A stretch of 35,372 bases of DNA from Betaproteobacteria bacterium. GTDB lineage: Bacteria; Pseudomonadota; Gammaproteobacteria; Burkholderiales; Burkholderiaceae_C. The stretch is from positions 1-35,372 of the forward strand of contig JANXSZ010000057.1 of NCBI GenBank assembly GCA_025356445.1, given 5' to 3'. Shown here one piece after another: positions 7,711 through 15,381 of this stretch. The translations under genes were made by a program, and so were the position numbers. Numbering within the stretch: the first letter of the stretch is position 1; every line of letters begins with the position of its first letter. The notes under the pieces were generated by a model. It had not been told where the DNA came from. It ran no database searches and was given only the letters and a program-made list of their open reading frames with translations.

Positions 7711-9315
7711 ATGACGACAACAGACGCGACAAAAGACGCAACCCCACCTGCCCATACCTTTCACCCCAGCCACTACGCTCAACTCACCCCCCACAAGCCC
7801 GCCTACACGATGGCCGACAGTGGCGAGGTGGTGACGTACCGGCAGCTCGACGAACGCTCCAACCAGTTTGCTCACCTGCTGCGCTCTGTGGGCCTGAAGG
7901 CGGGTGACCACATCGCTGTGATGCTTGAAAACCATGCCCGGTTTTTTGAGGTCTGCTGGGGCGCGCAGCGGGCGGGCATCATCTTCACTGCCATCAGTAC
8001 CCGCTTGAAGCTGACGGAGGCCGCCTACATCATTGAGAACTGCGCCGCCCAATTGCTGGTCACGTCCCAGGCGCTGCCCTCGTTAGCACAAGGGCTGTTG
8101 CCGCTGATGCCCAAGGTTCAAACCCGCCTGATGGTGGGTGGGGCTGTGAATGCGGCCGTGGTCACGGGTTACGAATCGCTGGAAGCCCGACTTGCTCTCC
8201 AACCCACCACGCCTATTACCGACCAAACAGCGGGGGGGGACATGCTGTATTCCTCTGGCACCACGGGCAAGCCCAAAGGCGTGTTTTTGCCGCCAGACTC
8301 GCCCGACTTTGCTGCTGGTAATTCGCTCACCACCATTTGCAGCACCTACTTCGGCTTTGTGCCGTCCACGGTGTACCTGTCGCCTGCGCCGCTGTACCAC
8401 GCCGCGCCCATGCGCTTTTGCATGAATGCGATGCGCCTGGGGGCCAGTGTGGTCATCATGGAGCACTTTGAGCCTGAGGCATTTTTGGCACAGTTGCAAA
8501 AGCACCAGGCCACCCACACCCAGCTGGTGCCCACGATGTTTGTGCGCATGCTCAAGCTCGCCCCCGAGGTGCGTGCAACGTATGACGTGTCCTCACTGAA
8601 ATTCGCCATCCACGCCGCTGCACCCTGCCCGGTACCCATCAAGGCGCAGATGATCGCGTGGTGGGGGCCGGTTATTTGGGAGTATTACGCCGGTACCGAA
8701 GGCAATGGCATGACGCTGGTACGTTCGCCCGAGTGGCTGACCCACCAGGGTACGGTGGGCAAGGCGGTGATTGGCAAACTCAAAATTTGCGGCGTGTTTG
8801 GCGAAGAGTTGCCCGCCCGTGAGATAGGCAATATTTTCTTCGCCGAAGGCCGCCCGTTTGAATACCACAACGATGCCGCCAAGACCACCGAATCTCAAAA
8901 TGCACAGGGCTGGACCACGCTGGGCGATGTGGGCTACGTGGACGAAGAAGGCTACCTCTACCTCACTGACCGCAAGTCTTACATGATCATCTCTGGCGGG
9001 GTCAACATCTACCCACAAGAAATCGAAAACCTGCTCGTCACCCACCCCAAGGTGCTGGACGTGGCTGTCCTGGGCGTACCCAGTGAAGACCTGGGCGAAG
9101 CCGTGAAAGCCGTGGTCGAGCCACGCAACATGAGCGAGGCTGGCCCTGCTTTGGAGGCCGAACTGATCGCCTTTTGCCGTGAGCACCTGGCCGATTTCAA
9201 ATGTCCTCGGTCAGTGGATTTCACGCCGGAGCTGCCGCGCCACCCGACCGGCAAGCTCTACAAGCGCTTGCTGCGCGACAAATATTGGGCGGGCCACAGC
9301 TCGCACCTGGTTTGA
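7711..9315 (+). CDS. Acyl-CoA synthetase (AMP-forming), FadD-like 1
   Basis: 534 residues; ATG preceded by AAGGAGACAAC. Adenylate-forming enzyme with all core motifs: P-loop YSSGTTGKPKG near residue 180, EYYAGTEGNG, LGDVGYVDEEGYLYLTDRK with the hinge Asp, SGGVNIYPQEIE, and the catalytic lysine in HPTGKLYKRLL at the C-terminus. It activates a carboxylic acid to its CoA thioester with ATP, the entry step of the pathway. The overall pattern resembles actinobacterial steroid-type FadD enzymes as much as classical fatty-acid FadD, but substrate cannot be read from the sequence. It is the first of three ligases on this strand. Confidence 0.9.
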   Translation: MTTTDATKDATPPAHTFHPSHYAQLTPHKPAYTMADSGEVVTYRQLDERSNQFAHLLRSVGLKAGDHIAVMLENHARFFEVCWGAQRAGIIFTAISTRLKLTEAAYIIENCAAQLLVTSQALPSLAQGLLPLMPKVQTRLMVGGAVNAAVVTGYESLEARLALQPTTPITDQTAGGDMLYSSGTTGKPKGVFLPPDSPDFAAGNSLTTICSTYFGFVPSTVYLSPAPLYHAAPMRFCMNAMRLGASVVIMEHFEPEAFLAQLQKHQATHTQLVPTMFVRMLKLAPEVRATYDVSSLKFAIHAAAPCPVPIKAQMIAWWGPVIWEYYAGTEGNGMTLVRSPEWLTHQGTVGKAVIGKLKICGVFGEELPAREIGNIFFAEGRPFEYHNDAAKTTESQNAQGWTTLGDVGYVDEEGYLYLTDRKSYMIISGGVNIYPQEIENLLVTHPKVLDVAVLGVPSEDLGEAVKAVVEPRNMSEAGPALEAELIAFCREHLADFKCPRSVDFTPELPRHPTGKLYKRLLRDKYWAGHSSHLV

Positions 9316-9326
9316 GGCCGGCTGGA

Positions 9327-11045
9327 ATGGCTCAATCCTTTGTTCACCACCGCTTCTGGCCCAAGGGCGTACCGCACACAGTGCGCATACCCCAGGTCGG
9401 GCTGCCCCATTTTCTGGCGGTTAACGCTGCGCGTTACCCCGATAAAGCCGCCATCATTTTCAACGGTGAGGTGTTGACCTATGGCCAACTGCATCAGCGC
9501 GTCGAAGCCTTGGCGGTCTACCTGGCGAGTGTGCTGGGCGTGCAGCCCGGTGACAGGGTGCTGCTTCTCAGCCAGAACTGCCCACAGTTTGTCATCGCCT
9601 ACTACGCCACGCTGCGTGTGCGCGCCGCCGTGGTGCCCGTCAACCCCATGTCGACGGTCGCTGAGATTCGTTACACCCTGGCCGACAGTGGGGCGCAGGT
9701 CGCACTGGTGGCGTCAGAGTTGCTGCCCCAGATCGCTCCGTTCCTGAACGCCGCCGATGGCGAGTCGCTGGATGCCGTGGTGGTACACGCCTACAGCGGC
9801 GCTGTGCCGCTGCCTGCAGCTTTACCGCTGTCACCCACCGGATTGGCCACACTGCACGATTTCGACGCTGCCTGCGCGGTTGATGTGTCGGGTGCGCAAG
9901 CGCTGCCACAGCCGCTGCCTCAACCGCAGCCCGACGACCTTGCTGTCATCCCTTACACCTCAGGCACCACCGGCCACCCCAAGGGCTGCATGCACACCCA
10001 TGCGACTGTCCTGGCCTCCAGCATGGCGTCGCAGCTGTGGCGTGGCTTTACGGTTGAATCGGTGTTTCTCTGCGTAGCACCGCTGTTCCACATGCTCGGG
10101 ATGCAAAACGGCATGAATTTGCCCATGACACTGGGTGCCACCGTGGTGATGATGCCGCGCTGGAACCCGGTGGCCGCAGCTGCCCTGATCGAACGCCACC
10201 GCATCACTGTGTGGACGGCTCCGCCCGCCATGGTGATTGATTTCTTTGCCCAGCCTCAAGCCTTGACGCACGATTTGTCGAGCTTGAGCACGCTCTCAGG
10301 TGGCGGTGCCGCCATGCCCGAGGCGGTGGCCACCATGCTCAGCGAGCGCTTTGGTTTGTCGTACAACGAGGCTTATGGCCTGTCAGAAACCGCAGCCTTT
10401 CTCCATGCCAACCCTATCGCACGCGGCAAGCGCCAGTGCTTGGGCATGCCCACGCAAGGTGTTGAATCCCGCATCATCGACCCAGTGACTTTGGCGGAAC
10501 TGCCGCAAGGCGAGGTGGGCGAACTGGTCACGCATGGTCCGCAAGTGATGACAGGCTACTGGCGCAACGACGAAGCCAACGCCAGCGCCTTCATCCTGCT
10601 GGAGGGCAAGCGCTTTTTCCGCACCGGGGACCTGGCCAGCATCGACGAAGAGGGCTACTTCTTCATGCGCGACCGCCTCAAACGCATGATCAACGCATCG
10701 GGCTACAAAGTCTGGCCCGCCGAGGTGGAAAGCGCCTTGTACGAACACCCTGCCATCCATGAAGCCTGCGTGATCGCCATTGACGACGCCAAACGCGGCG
10801 AAAGCGTCAAAGCCCTGGTGGTGCTGAAACCCAGCCACCGGGGGCAGGTCAGCGCCGATGACATCGTGACCTGGAGCCGTGAGCGCATGGCGGTCTACAA
10901 AGCGCCGCGTGTGGTCGCCTTGGTAGACCAACTGCCCAAATCCAGTACCGGAAAAATTTTGTGGCGCGAGCTGCAAGAAGCGGAGCGCAAGGCTTCGGTA
11001 TCTGATAACCCTGTATCTGACAACTCTGTGACGGAATCCGTATGA
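9327..11045 (+). CDS. Acyl-CoA synthetase (AMP-forming), FadD-like 2
   Basis: 572 residues from ATG 9327, 11 bases after the previous stop; the frame is open upstream but overlaps the first ligase. Motifs: YTSGTTGHPKG, NEAYGLSETAAF, RTGDLASIDEEGYFF, KRMINASGYKVWPAE, and the catalytic lysine in KSSTGKILWREL. It belongs to the medium/long-chain acyl-CoA ligase class. The C-terminus ends in a tandemly repeated VSDNP/VSDNS tail encoded by a 15-base duplication. The stop overlaps the ATG of the next gene (ATGA), showing translational coupling. Two ligases in succession suggest activation of two different carboxylates, for example the starting acid and a shortened or ring-opened one. Confidence 0.9.
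   Translation: MAQSFVHHRFWPKGVPHTVRIPQVGLPHFLAVNAARYPDKAAIIFNGEVLTYGQLHQRVEALAVYLASVLGVQPGDRVLLLSQNCPQFVIAYYATLRVRAAVVPVNPMSTVAEIRYTLADSGAQVALVASELLPQIAPFLNAADGESLDAVVVHAYSGAVPLPAALPLSPTGLATLHDFDAACAVDVSGAQALPQPLPQPQPDDLAVIPYTSGTTGHPKGCMHTHATVLASSMASQLWRGFTVESVFLCVAPLFHMLGMQNGMNLPMTLGATVVMMPRWNPVAAAALIERHRITVWTAPPAMVIDFFAQPQALTHDLSSLSTLSGGGAAMPEAVATMLSERFGLSYNEAYGLSETAAFLHANPIARGKRQCLGMPTQGVESRIIDPVTLAELPQGEVGELVTHGPQVMTGYWRNDEANASAFILLEGKRFFRTGDLASIDEEGYFFMRDRLKRMINASGYKVWPAEVESALYEHPAIHEACVIAIDDAKRGESVKALVVLKPSHRGQVSADDIVTWSRERMAVYKAPRVVALVDQLPKSSTGKILWRELQEAERKASVSDNPVSDNSVTESV
10998..11027 (+). repeat. 15-base tandem duplication at the ligase 3' end
   Basis: Two 15-base units (10998-11012 and 11013-11027) differ at two positions and encode VSDNP and VSDNS. 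The next 15 bases (VTESV) may be a third, decayed unit. It lengthens the C-terminal tail beyond the conserved ligase fold. Confidence 0.75.
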
Positions 11046-11854
11046 ACCCAACTTCTGAATTTCAAGGCAAAAACGTCTTTGTGGCCGGTGGCAGCAGCGG
11101 CATCAATCTGGGCATCGCCAAAGCTTTTGCCGCCGCCGGTGCCAACGTCGCCATCGCCAGCCGTTCGCAAGAGCGTGTGGACGGTGCCGTGGCCGAGCTG
11201 AAAGCCATCAGCGCCAAGTTAGGCACTCAGGTTCACGGCTACAGCGCCGACGTGCGCAACGCCGAGTCCATTGCCGCTGCGCTGGCGCAAGCCCACGGTG
11301 CGATGGGGGACTTCGACGTGCTGGTTTCGGGCGCGGCGGGTAATTTTGTGGCACCTGCGCTGGGCATGTCTGCCAACGGCTTTCGCACCGTGGTGGACAT
11401 TGATCTGAACGGCAGTTTCAACGTGATGCGCAACGCCCACCAATACATGGTGCGCCCCGGTGGCTCGCTCATCAGCATCTCAGCGCCGCAGGCCATGAAC
11501 CCGACGATGCTGCAAGCCCATGTGTGCGCGGCCAAAGCCGGGGTGGACATGCTGATCCGTGTGCTGGCGATGGAGTGGGGCCCCGATGGCCTGCGCGTGA
11601 ACTCCATCATCCCTGGCCCGATTGATGGCACCGAGGGCATCCGCCGTCTGGCCCCTACCCCCGAGGCGCGGGCCATGATGATTTCCAGCGTGCCGCTGGG
11701 CCGTATGGGCACGCTGGACGATGTGGCCGAATTGGCGCTGTTCCTGGGGTCCAGCAAGTCCAAATACGTGACTGGCGCCATCATCCCCGTGGACGGTGGC
11801 AGTTCGCTGGGCGGGGGGCGCAACCTCGGCCTGGCCTTACCTGCTAACGCCTAA
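11042..11854 (+). CDS. SDR of the 2,4-dienoyl-CoA reductase (DECR2) type
   Basis: 270 residues, start overlapping the ligase stop. Rossmann nucleotide loop GGSSGINLG (residues 16-24), SGAAGNF in place of the usual NNAG, and a long C-terminal match to peroxisomal dienoyl-CoA reductases: MEWGPDGLRVNS then PGPIDGTEGIRRL. The SDR tyrosine of YxxxK is absent: the position before K165 is Val161 in HVCAAK. Loss of this Tyr is usual in 2,4-dienoyl-CoA reductases, which use other residues. The predicted reaction is NADPH-dependent reduction of a 2,4-dienoyl-CoA, needed when the substrate has a double bond at an even position. It fits with the isomerase-like crotonase that follows. Confidence 0.82.
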   Translation: MNPTSEFQGKNVFVAGGSSGINLGIAKAFAAAGANVAIASRSQERVDGAVAELKAISAKLGTQVHGYSADVRNAESIAAALAQAHGAMGDFDVLVSGAAGNFVAPALGMSANGFRTVVDIDLNGSFNVMRNAHQYMVRPGGSLISISAPQAMNPTMLQAHVCAAKAGVDMLIRVLAMEWGPDGLRVNSIIPGPIDGTEGIRRLAPTPEARAMMISSVPLGRMGTLDDVAELALFLGSSKSKYVTGAIIPVDGGSSLGGGRNLGLALPANA

Positions 11855-11891
11855 AGCCTAAAGCAAACCTTCAATTTTTCGGAGAATACCC

Positions 11892-12683
11892 ATGAAACTC
11901 ACCCAATTTGAAGTCAACAACCAGGTTGCCACGCTGACGCTGGACAGCCCCTCCAACCGCAACGCGTTGAGCGTCACCATGCGCGATGAAATCGTCGATG
12001 CGATGGCGCAGGTGCGCGAAGACCGCAGCATCCGCGCTTTGGTGCTGGCCGGTGCCGGTGGGCATTTCAGCGGTGGTGGTGATTTGCGCGGCATCGCTGC
12101 CAGTGCCGATTTAGGCAACCAGGGCTGGCGCGACCGTTTTCACGATCTGCACCACTGGCTGCAAGACTTGCTGACGCTGGACCGCCCGGTCATTGCCGCT
12201 GTGGATGGTGTGGCCTACGGTGCCGGCTTCAGCTTTGCGCTGGCGGCTGACTTTGTGCTGGCCACGCCCAAAGCCCGCTTTTGCATGTCGTTCATGCGGG
12301 TGGGCTTGGTGCCCGACTTCGGCGCTTTCCATACCTTGCCCCGCATTGTGGGGGTGCAGCGGGCCAAAGAAATCATGCTGTCGGCACGCGAAGTGTCAGC
12401 GTCTGAGGCACTGCAACTTGGCATCGTGATGGAGCTGCACGAGCCCGACGCGCTGATGGCCCGTGCGCAGGCGCTGGCCGCCAGCTTTGTGAATGCGTCC
12501 CCGGTGGCGGTGAGCCTCGTCAAGCGTGCTCTGGGCGGTGCTTTGGGGGCTGATTTGCCCGCGATGCTGGACATTGAAAGCAATGCGCAGGCGATAGCGG
12601 CGTGTACGAAAGAACACAGCATTGCCGTGAACCGCTTTTTGAACAAGGAACCTGCGCTGTTCCAGTGGCCAACCAAGGCTTAA
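11892..12683 (+). CDS. Crotonase-family enoyl-CoA isomerase, PaaG-like
   Basis: 263 residues; GGAGAATACCC precedes the ATG. Crotonase fold with the oxyanion-hole segments SGGGDLRG (residues 60-67) and DGVAYGAGFSFAL. The two glutamates of true enoyl-CoA hydratases are not present: their positions hold Ser in GAGFSF and Phe in CMSFM. Instead RVGLVPDFGAF carries Asp142, lining up with the GLxPD aspartate of PaaG-type isomerases. It is therefore more likely a double-bond isomerase than a hydratase, leaving hydration to the MaoC pair upstream. Beside the DECR2-like gene it would form a set for handling unsaturated acyl chains. Assignment from alignment by eye. Confidence 0.78.
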   Translation: MKLTQFEVNNQVATLTLDSPSNRNALSVTMRDEIVDAMAQVREDRSIRALVLAGAGGHFSGGGDLRGIAASADLGNQGWRDRFHDLHHWLQDLLTLDRPVIAAVDGVAYGAGFSFALAADFVLATPKARFCMSFMRVGLVPDFGAFHTLPRIVGVQRAKEIMLSAREVSASEALQLGIVMELHEPDALMARAQALAASFVNASPVAVSLVKRALGGALGADLPAMLDIESNAQAIAACTKEHSIAVNRFLNKEPALFQWPTKA

Positions 12684-12700
12684 AACGCAGTCAACACTGC

Positions 12701-12724
12701 AACTGTTCAACTGTTCAACTGTTT
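12701..12724 (+). repeat. Three tandem 8-base units in an intergenic spacer
   Basis: AACTGTTC, AACTGTTC and AACTGTTT follow each other directly between the isomerase and the next SDR gene, upstream of the ribosome-binding site (ACAGGAG). Such short tandem copies can change number by slippage. Confidence 0.75.
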
Positions 12725-12760
12725 CTTTAATCAATTTTCAACAACTCACAGGAGAATTTC

Positions 12761-13675
12761 ATGGGCAATATGGTGCAAGACAAAGTCGTCGTCGTGACCG
12801 GTGCGGGTGGTGGTATTGGGCGTGACATCGCGCTGGCCATGGTGCGCGAAGGTGCGAAAGTGGTGGTGAACGACCTGGGCGCTTCGGTGTCTGGCGAAGG
12901 CAATGACACCGGCCCTGCGCAAGCGGTGGTCAACGAAATCAAAGCCCTGGGCGGCGAGGCCGTGGCGAACACCGACAGCGTGTCTGAAGCCGCAGGTGCT
13001 GGCCGCATCATCCAAGCCGCGCTCGATGCCTTTGGCCGCGTTGACGTGGTGGTGAACAACGCAGGCATCCTGCGCGACCGCTTTTTCCACAAAATGAGTG
13101 TGGACGAGTGGGATGCCGTCATCAAAGTACATCTCTACGGCGCGTACTACGTGAGCCGCGCCGCAGCCACGCACTTTAAAGAGCAGGGCAGCGGCAACTA
13201 TATCCACATGACGTCGACCTCCGGGCTGGTGGGTAACTTTGGGCAGGCCAACTACTCGGCGGCCAAACTGGGGGTGATGGCGCTCTCGAAATCCATAGCG
13301 CTCGACATGCAAAAGTTCAACGTGCGCTCCAACTGCATCGCGCCGTTTGCCTGGAGCCGCATGATCGGTTCCATCCCCACCGACACGCCCGCAGAGCAGG
13401 CCCGTGTAGACCGCATCAAGCAAATGACGCCCGCCAAAATCGCGCCGCTGGCGGTGTGCCTGGCCAGCGACACGGCGTCTGACGCCAACGGCCAGGTCTT
13501 TGCCGTGCGCAACAACGAAATCTTCTTGATGAGCCAGCCCCGGCCCATCCGCTCCGTTCACCGCAGCGAAGGCTGGACACCCGAATCCGTCGCTGCGCAC
13601 GCGCTGCCCGCCCTCAAAGCCAGCTTCTTCCCGCTGGACCGCTCTGGTGACGTTTTTTCCTGGGACCCCGTATGA
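12761..13675 (+). CDS. SDR, 17-beta-HSD4/MFE-2-like 3-hydroxyacyl-CoA dehydrogenase
   Basis: 304 residues; ACAGGAG lies before the ATG. Classical SDR: VTGAGGGIGRDIA (nucleotide loop), NNAGILRDR, Ser in HMTSTSG and YSAAK. The VVNDLGASVSGEG segment and the length beyond 300 residues are typical of the dehydrogenase domain of peroxisomal multifunctional enzyme type 2 (17-beta-HSD4). These enzymes oxidise (R)-3-hydroxyacyl-CoAs, including 2-methyl-branched and steroid side-chain substrates. A C-terminal extension (from about residue 245, SQPRPIRSVHRSEGWTPE) is characteristic of this bacterial group. Its stop overlaps the DUF35 start by 4 bases, coupling it to the aldolase-like pair. Confidence 0.87.
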   Translation: MGNMVQDKVVVVTGAGGGIGRDIALAMVREGAKVVVNDLGASVSGEGNDTGPAQAVVNEIKALGGEAVANTDSVSEAAGAGRIIQAALDAFGRVDVVVNNAGILRDRFFHKMSVDEWDAVIKVHLYGAYYVSRAAATHFKEQGSGNYIHMTSTSGLVGNFGQANYSAAKLGVMALSKSIALDMQKFNVRSNCIAPFAWSRMIGSIPTDTPAEQARVDRIKQMTPAKIAPLAVCLASDTASDANGQVFAVRNNEIFLMSQPRPIRSVHRSEGWTPESVAAHALPALKASFFPLDRSGDVFSWDPV

Positions 13676-14106
13676 GCACAGGTATCCAAAGCCATCACCA
13701 AGCCGCGCTTGACCAGGGTAATTTCCTCATCCAGCACTGTAGCGCGTGCAGCAAGCATGTGTACTTTCCCCGCGAAAGCTGCCCGCATTGCGGCGCAGCG
13801 GATCTGGCCTGGGTGACCCCCAGCGGCCACGGCACGGTGTATTCCGTTACCACCGTGCGCCGCAAGCCTGATGCGGGGGGCGACTACAACGTCTCTCTCA
13901 TTGACCTGGACGAGGGCGTGCGCCTGATGAGCCGTGTGGTGGACGTGTCGCCCGATGCCGTGCGCATTGGCCAGCGCGTGACAGCCAGCGTGCAAATGAA
14001 CGAAGGGAACGAAGGAAAAGGATTGATTGTGTTCCATCAGCAGTCTGGGAAAGCGACAGCAGCTATCAATTCAGAAGCAGCTGAAACAAAAAAGGAGGCT
14101 GCATGA
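13672..14106 (+). CDS. DUF35 OB-fold/zinc-ribbon protein, partner of the thiolase-like protein
   Basis: 144 residues. An N-terminal helix is followed by a rubredoxin-like zinc ribbon (CSAC near residue 24 and CPHC near residue 39) and an OB domain starting at GHGTVYSVTTVRR and ending in VTASVQ. DUF35 proteins pair with thiolase-superfamily enzymes, as in ChsH2-DUF35 with the aldolase Ltp2, or BbsA with BbsB. The start overlaps the SDR stop, and its own stop overlaps the next gene (ATGA), so the three proteins are probably made in proportion. The last ~22 residues are outside the conserved domain and are partly encoded by an intergenic-type repeat (14051-14077), giving an Ala-rich tail. Confidence 0.85.
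   Translation: MSTGIQSHHQAALDQGNFLIQHCSACSKHVYFPRESCPHCGAADLAWVTPSGHGTVYSVTTVRRKPDAGGDYNVSLIDLDEGVRLMSRVVDVSPDAVRIGQRVTASVQMNEGNEGKGLIVFHQQSGKATAAINSEAAETKKEAA
14051..14077 (-). repeat. Comamonadaceae-type short palindrome, half copy inside a coding region
   Basis: This segment shares AGCAGCTATCA and a preceding CTGGG-AAAGC with the reverse complement of the 15319-15371 repeat. It lies in frame within the 3' end of the DUF35 gene and encodes about nine residues of its tail. Confidence 0.6.
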
Positions 14107-15305
14107 GCACCGCATCGGCAATATCAACCTCCCCAGGCCTCAAAGCCTTGCGTGGCTCCGCTGCCATCGTGGGTGCAGCCACCTTCGGCTGTGGCGAAGC
14201 CCCCGGCTTCACCGACATGGAGCTGCTGGCCCGCTCTGCCCATGCGGCAGTGGCTGATGCTGGTTTGAAGATGAGCGACATCGACGGCTTGTGTACCGCC
14301 AGTGTGCTGTCCACCATGTGGCCCATGCCCGTGGTCGAGTACCTGGGCCTGAACCCGCGCTACGTCAACGGCACGATGGTCGGTGGCTCCAGCTTCATCG
14401 CCCACCTGCTGCCCGCCATGATGGCGCTGCAATCGGGTCAGTGCAATGCGGTGCTGGTCTGCTACGGCAGCACGCAGCGCACGGCCACCTTCAGCCGCGC
14501 GGATGTGGCCAAGGCCCGTCGCACGATGGACCCTCAGCCTTACGAAACACCGTATCAGCCGATGCAGCCGCTTTCTGCCTACGCGCTGGCAGCTTCCCGC
14601 CACATGCACGAGTTCGGCACCACCCGCCGCCATCTGGCCGAAGTGGCTGTGGCGGCACGCGGCTGGGCACAGCTCAACCCTGAAGCCTTTATGCGCGACC
14701 CGCTCAGCATTGACGATGTGCTGAAAGCCCGCATGGTGTCCGATCCCTTGAGCGTGCGGGATTGCTGCTTGGTGACGGATGGCGGCGGGGCCTTTGTGCT
14801 GGTGCGCGCTGACCGGGCCAAGCATTTGGCGCAAAAACCCGTCTATGTGCTGGGCAACGCCACGGCCATGTGGAACCGACAAATATCGTCCATGCCCGAC
14901 CTGACCGTCACCGCCGCCAGCCAGTCGGGCCGCGAGGCCTATGCGATGGCGGGCCTGTCGGCCAAGGACATGGGTGTGGTGGAGCTGTATGACGCCTTCA
15001 CCATCAACACGCTGCTGTTTCTGGAAGACCTGGGGTTTTGCAAAAAAGGCGAGGGCGGGGCGTTCGTCGAGGGCGGTGCGATTGCCCCCGGTGGCCGGTT
15101 GCCAGTCAACACCAACGGCGGCGGCTTGTCGTGCGTTCACCCTGGCATGTACGGCATCTTTGCGCTGATCGAGGCGGTGCGGCAGTTGCGCGGCGACTGT
15201 GGTGAGCGACAGGTGCCGGGCATCCACACGGCACTGGCCCATGGCAATGGTGGCACGCTGTCCAGCCAGTCCACGGCGATTTTGGGGACAGCAGAGGCAC
15301 TGTAA
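14103..15305 (+). CDS. Cysteine-less thiolase-superfamily protein, Ltp2-like aldolase candidate
   Basis: 400 residues; an unusually good AAGGAGG lies inside the end of the DUF35 gene. It has the overall thiolase layout, but the nucleophilic cysteine region reads NGTMVGGSSF, with Met92/Val93 where Cys85 sits in the operon's true thiolase. The active-site HDCF is replaced by LYDAF (Tyr296), and the GHPLGATG loop by VHPGMYG (His346, Tyr350). Loss of cysteine and gain of active-site tyrosines is the pattern described for Ltp2, the steroid side-chain retro-aldolase that works with a DUF35 partner. Predicted role: carbon-carbon cleavage of a branched 3-hydroxyacyl-CoA without a CoA nucleophile. An inactive or other transferase role remains possible. 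Confidence 0.8.
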   Translation: MSTASAISTSPGLKALRGSAAIVGAATFGCGEAPGFTDMELLARSAHAAVADAGLKMSDIDGLCTASVLSTMWPMPVVEYLGLNPRYVNGTMVGGSSFIAHLLPAMMALQSGQCNAVLVCYGSTQRTATFSRADVAKARRTMDPQPYETPYQPMQPLSAYALAASRHMHEFGTTRRHLAEVAVAARGWAQLNPEAFMRDPLSIDDVLKARMVSDPLSVRDCCLVTDGGGAFVLVRADRAKHLAQKPVYVLGNATAMWNRQISSMPDLTVTAASQSGREAYAMAGLSAKDMGVVELYDAFTINTLLFLEDLGFCKKGEGGAFVEGGAIAPGGRLPVNTNGGGLSCVHPGMYGIFALIEAVRQLRGDCGERQVPGIHTALAHGNGGTLSSQSTAILGTAEAL

Positions 15306-15318
15306 GGCATCTGTTTTG

Positions 15319-15371
15319 TTAAAAATGATAGCTGCTATAGCTTATCCAGTGTGCTGTATAGCTTGTTTTAA
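15319..15371 (+). repeat. Imperfect palindromic intergenic repeat
   Basis: Outer arms TTAAAA (15319-15324) and TTTTAA (15366-15371) enclose GCTATA (15334-15339) and TATAGC (15357-15362). It shares ATAGCTGCT and ATCCAGT with the copy upstream of 30714 and, inverted, AGCAGCTATCA with 14051-14077. It fills most of the 76-base gap before the next acyl-CoA dehydrogenase gene. Confidence 0.7.
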
Positions 15372-15381
15372 AGGATGAAAA

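Noticed and set aside
11892-12683. Annotation as ordinary enoyl-CoA hydratase
   Set aside because: Both hydratase glutamates are absent and a PaaG-type Asp is present, so an isomerase role is preferred.
14124-15242. 372-residue minus-strand frame opposite the thiolase-like gene
   Set aside because: Histidine- and glutamine-rich translation without domain features, fully covered by a real gene on the plus strand.
14103-15305. Annotation as a second acetyl-CoA acetyltransferase
   Set aside because: The nucleophilic cysteine is missing and the active-site His of HDCF is Tyr, which does not support thiolysis.
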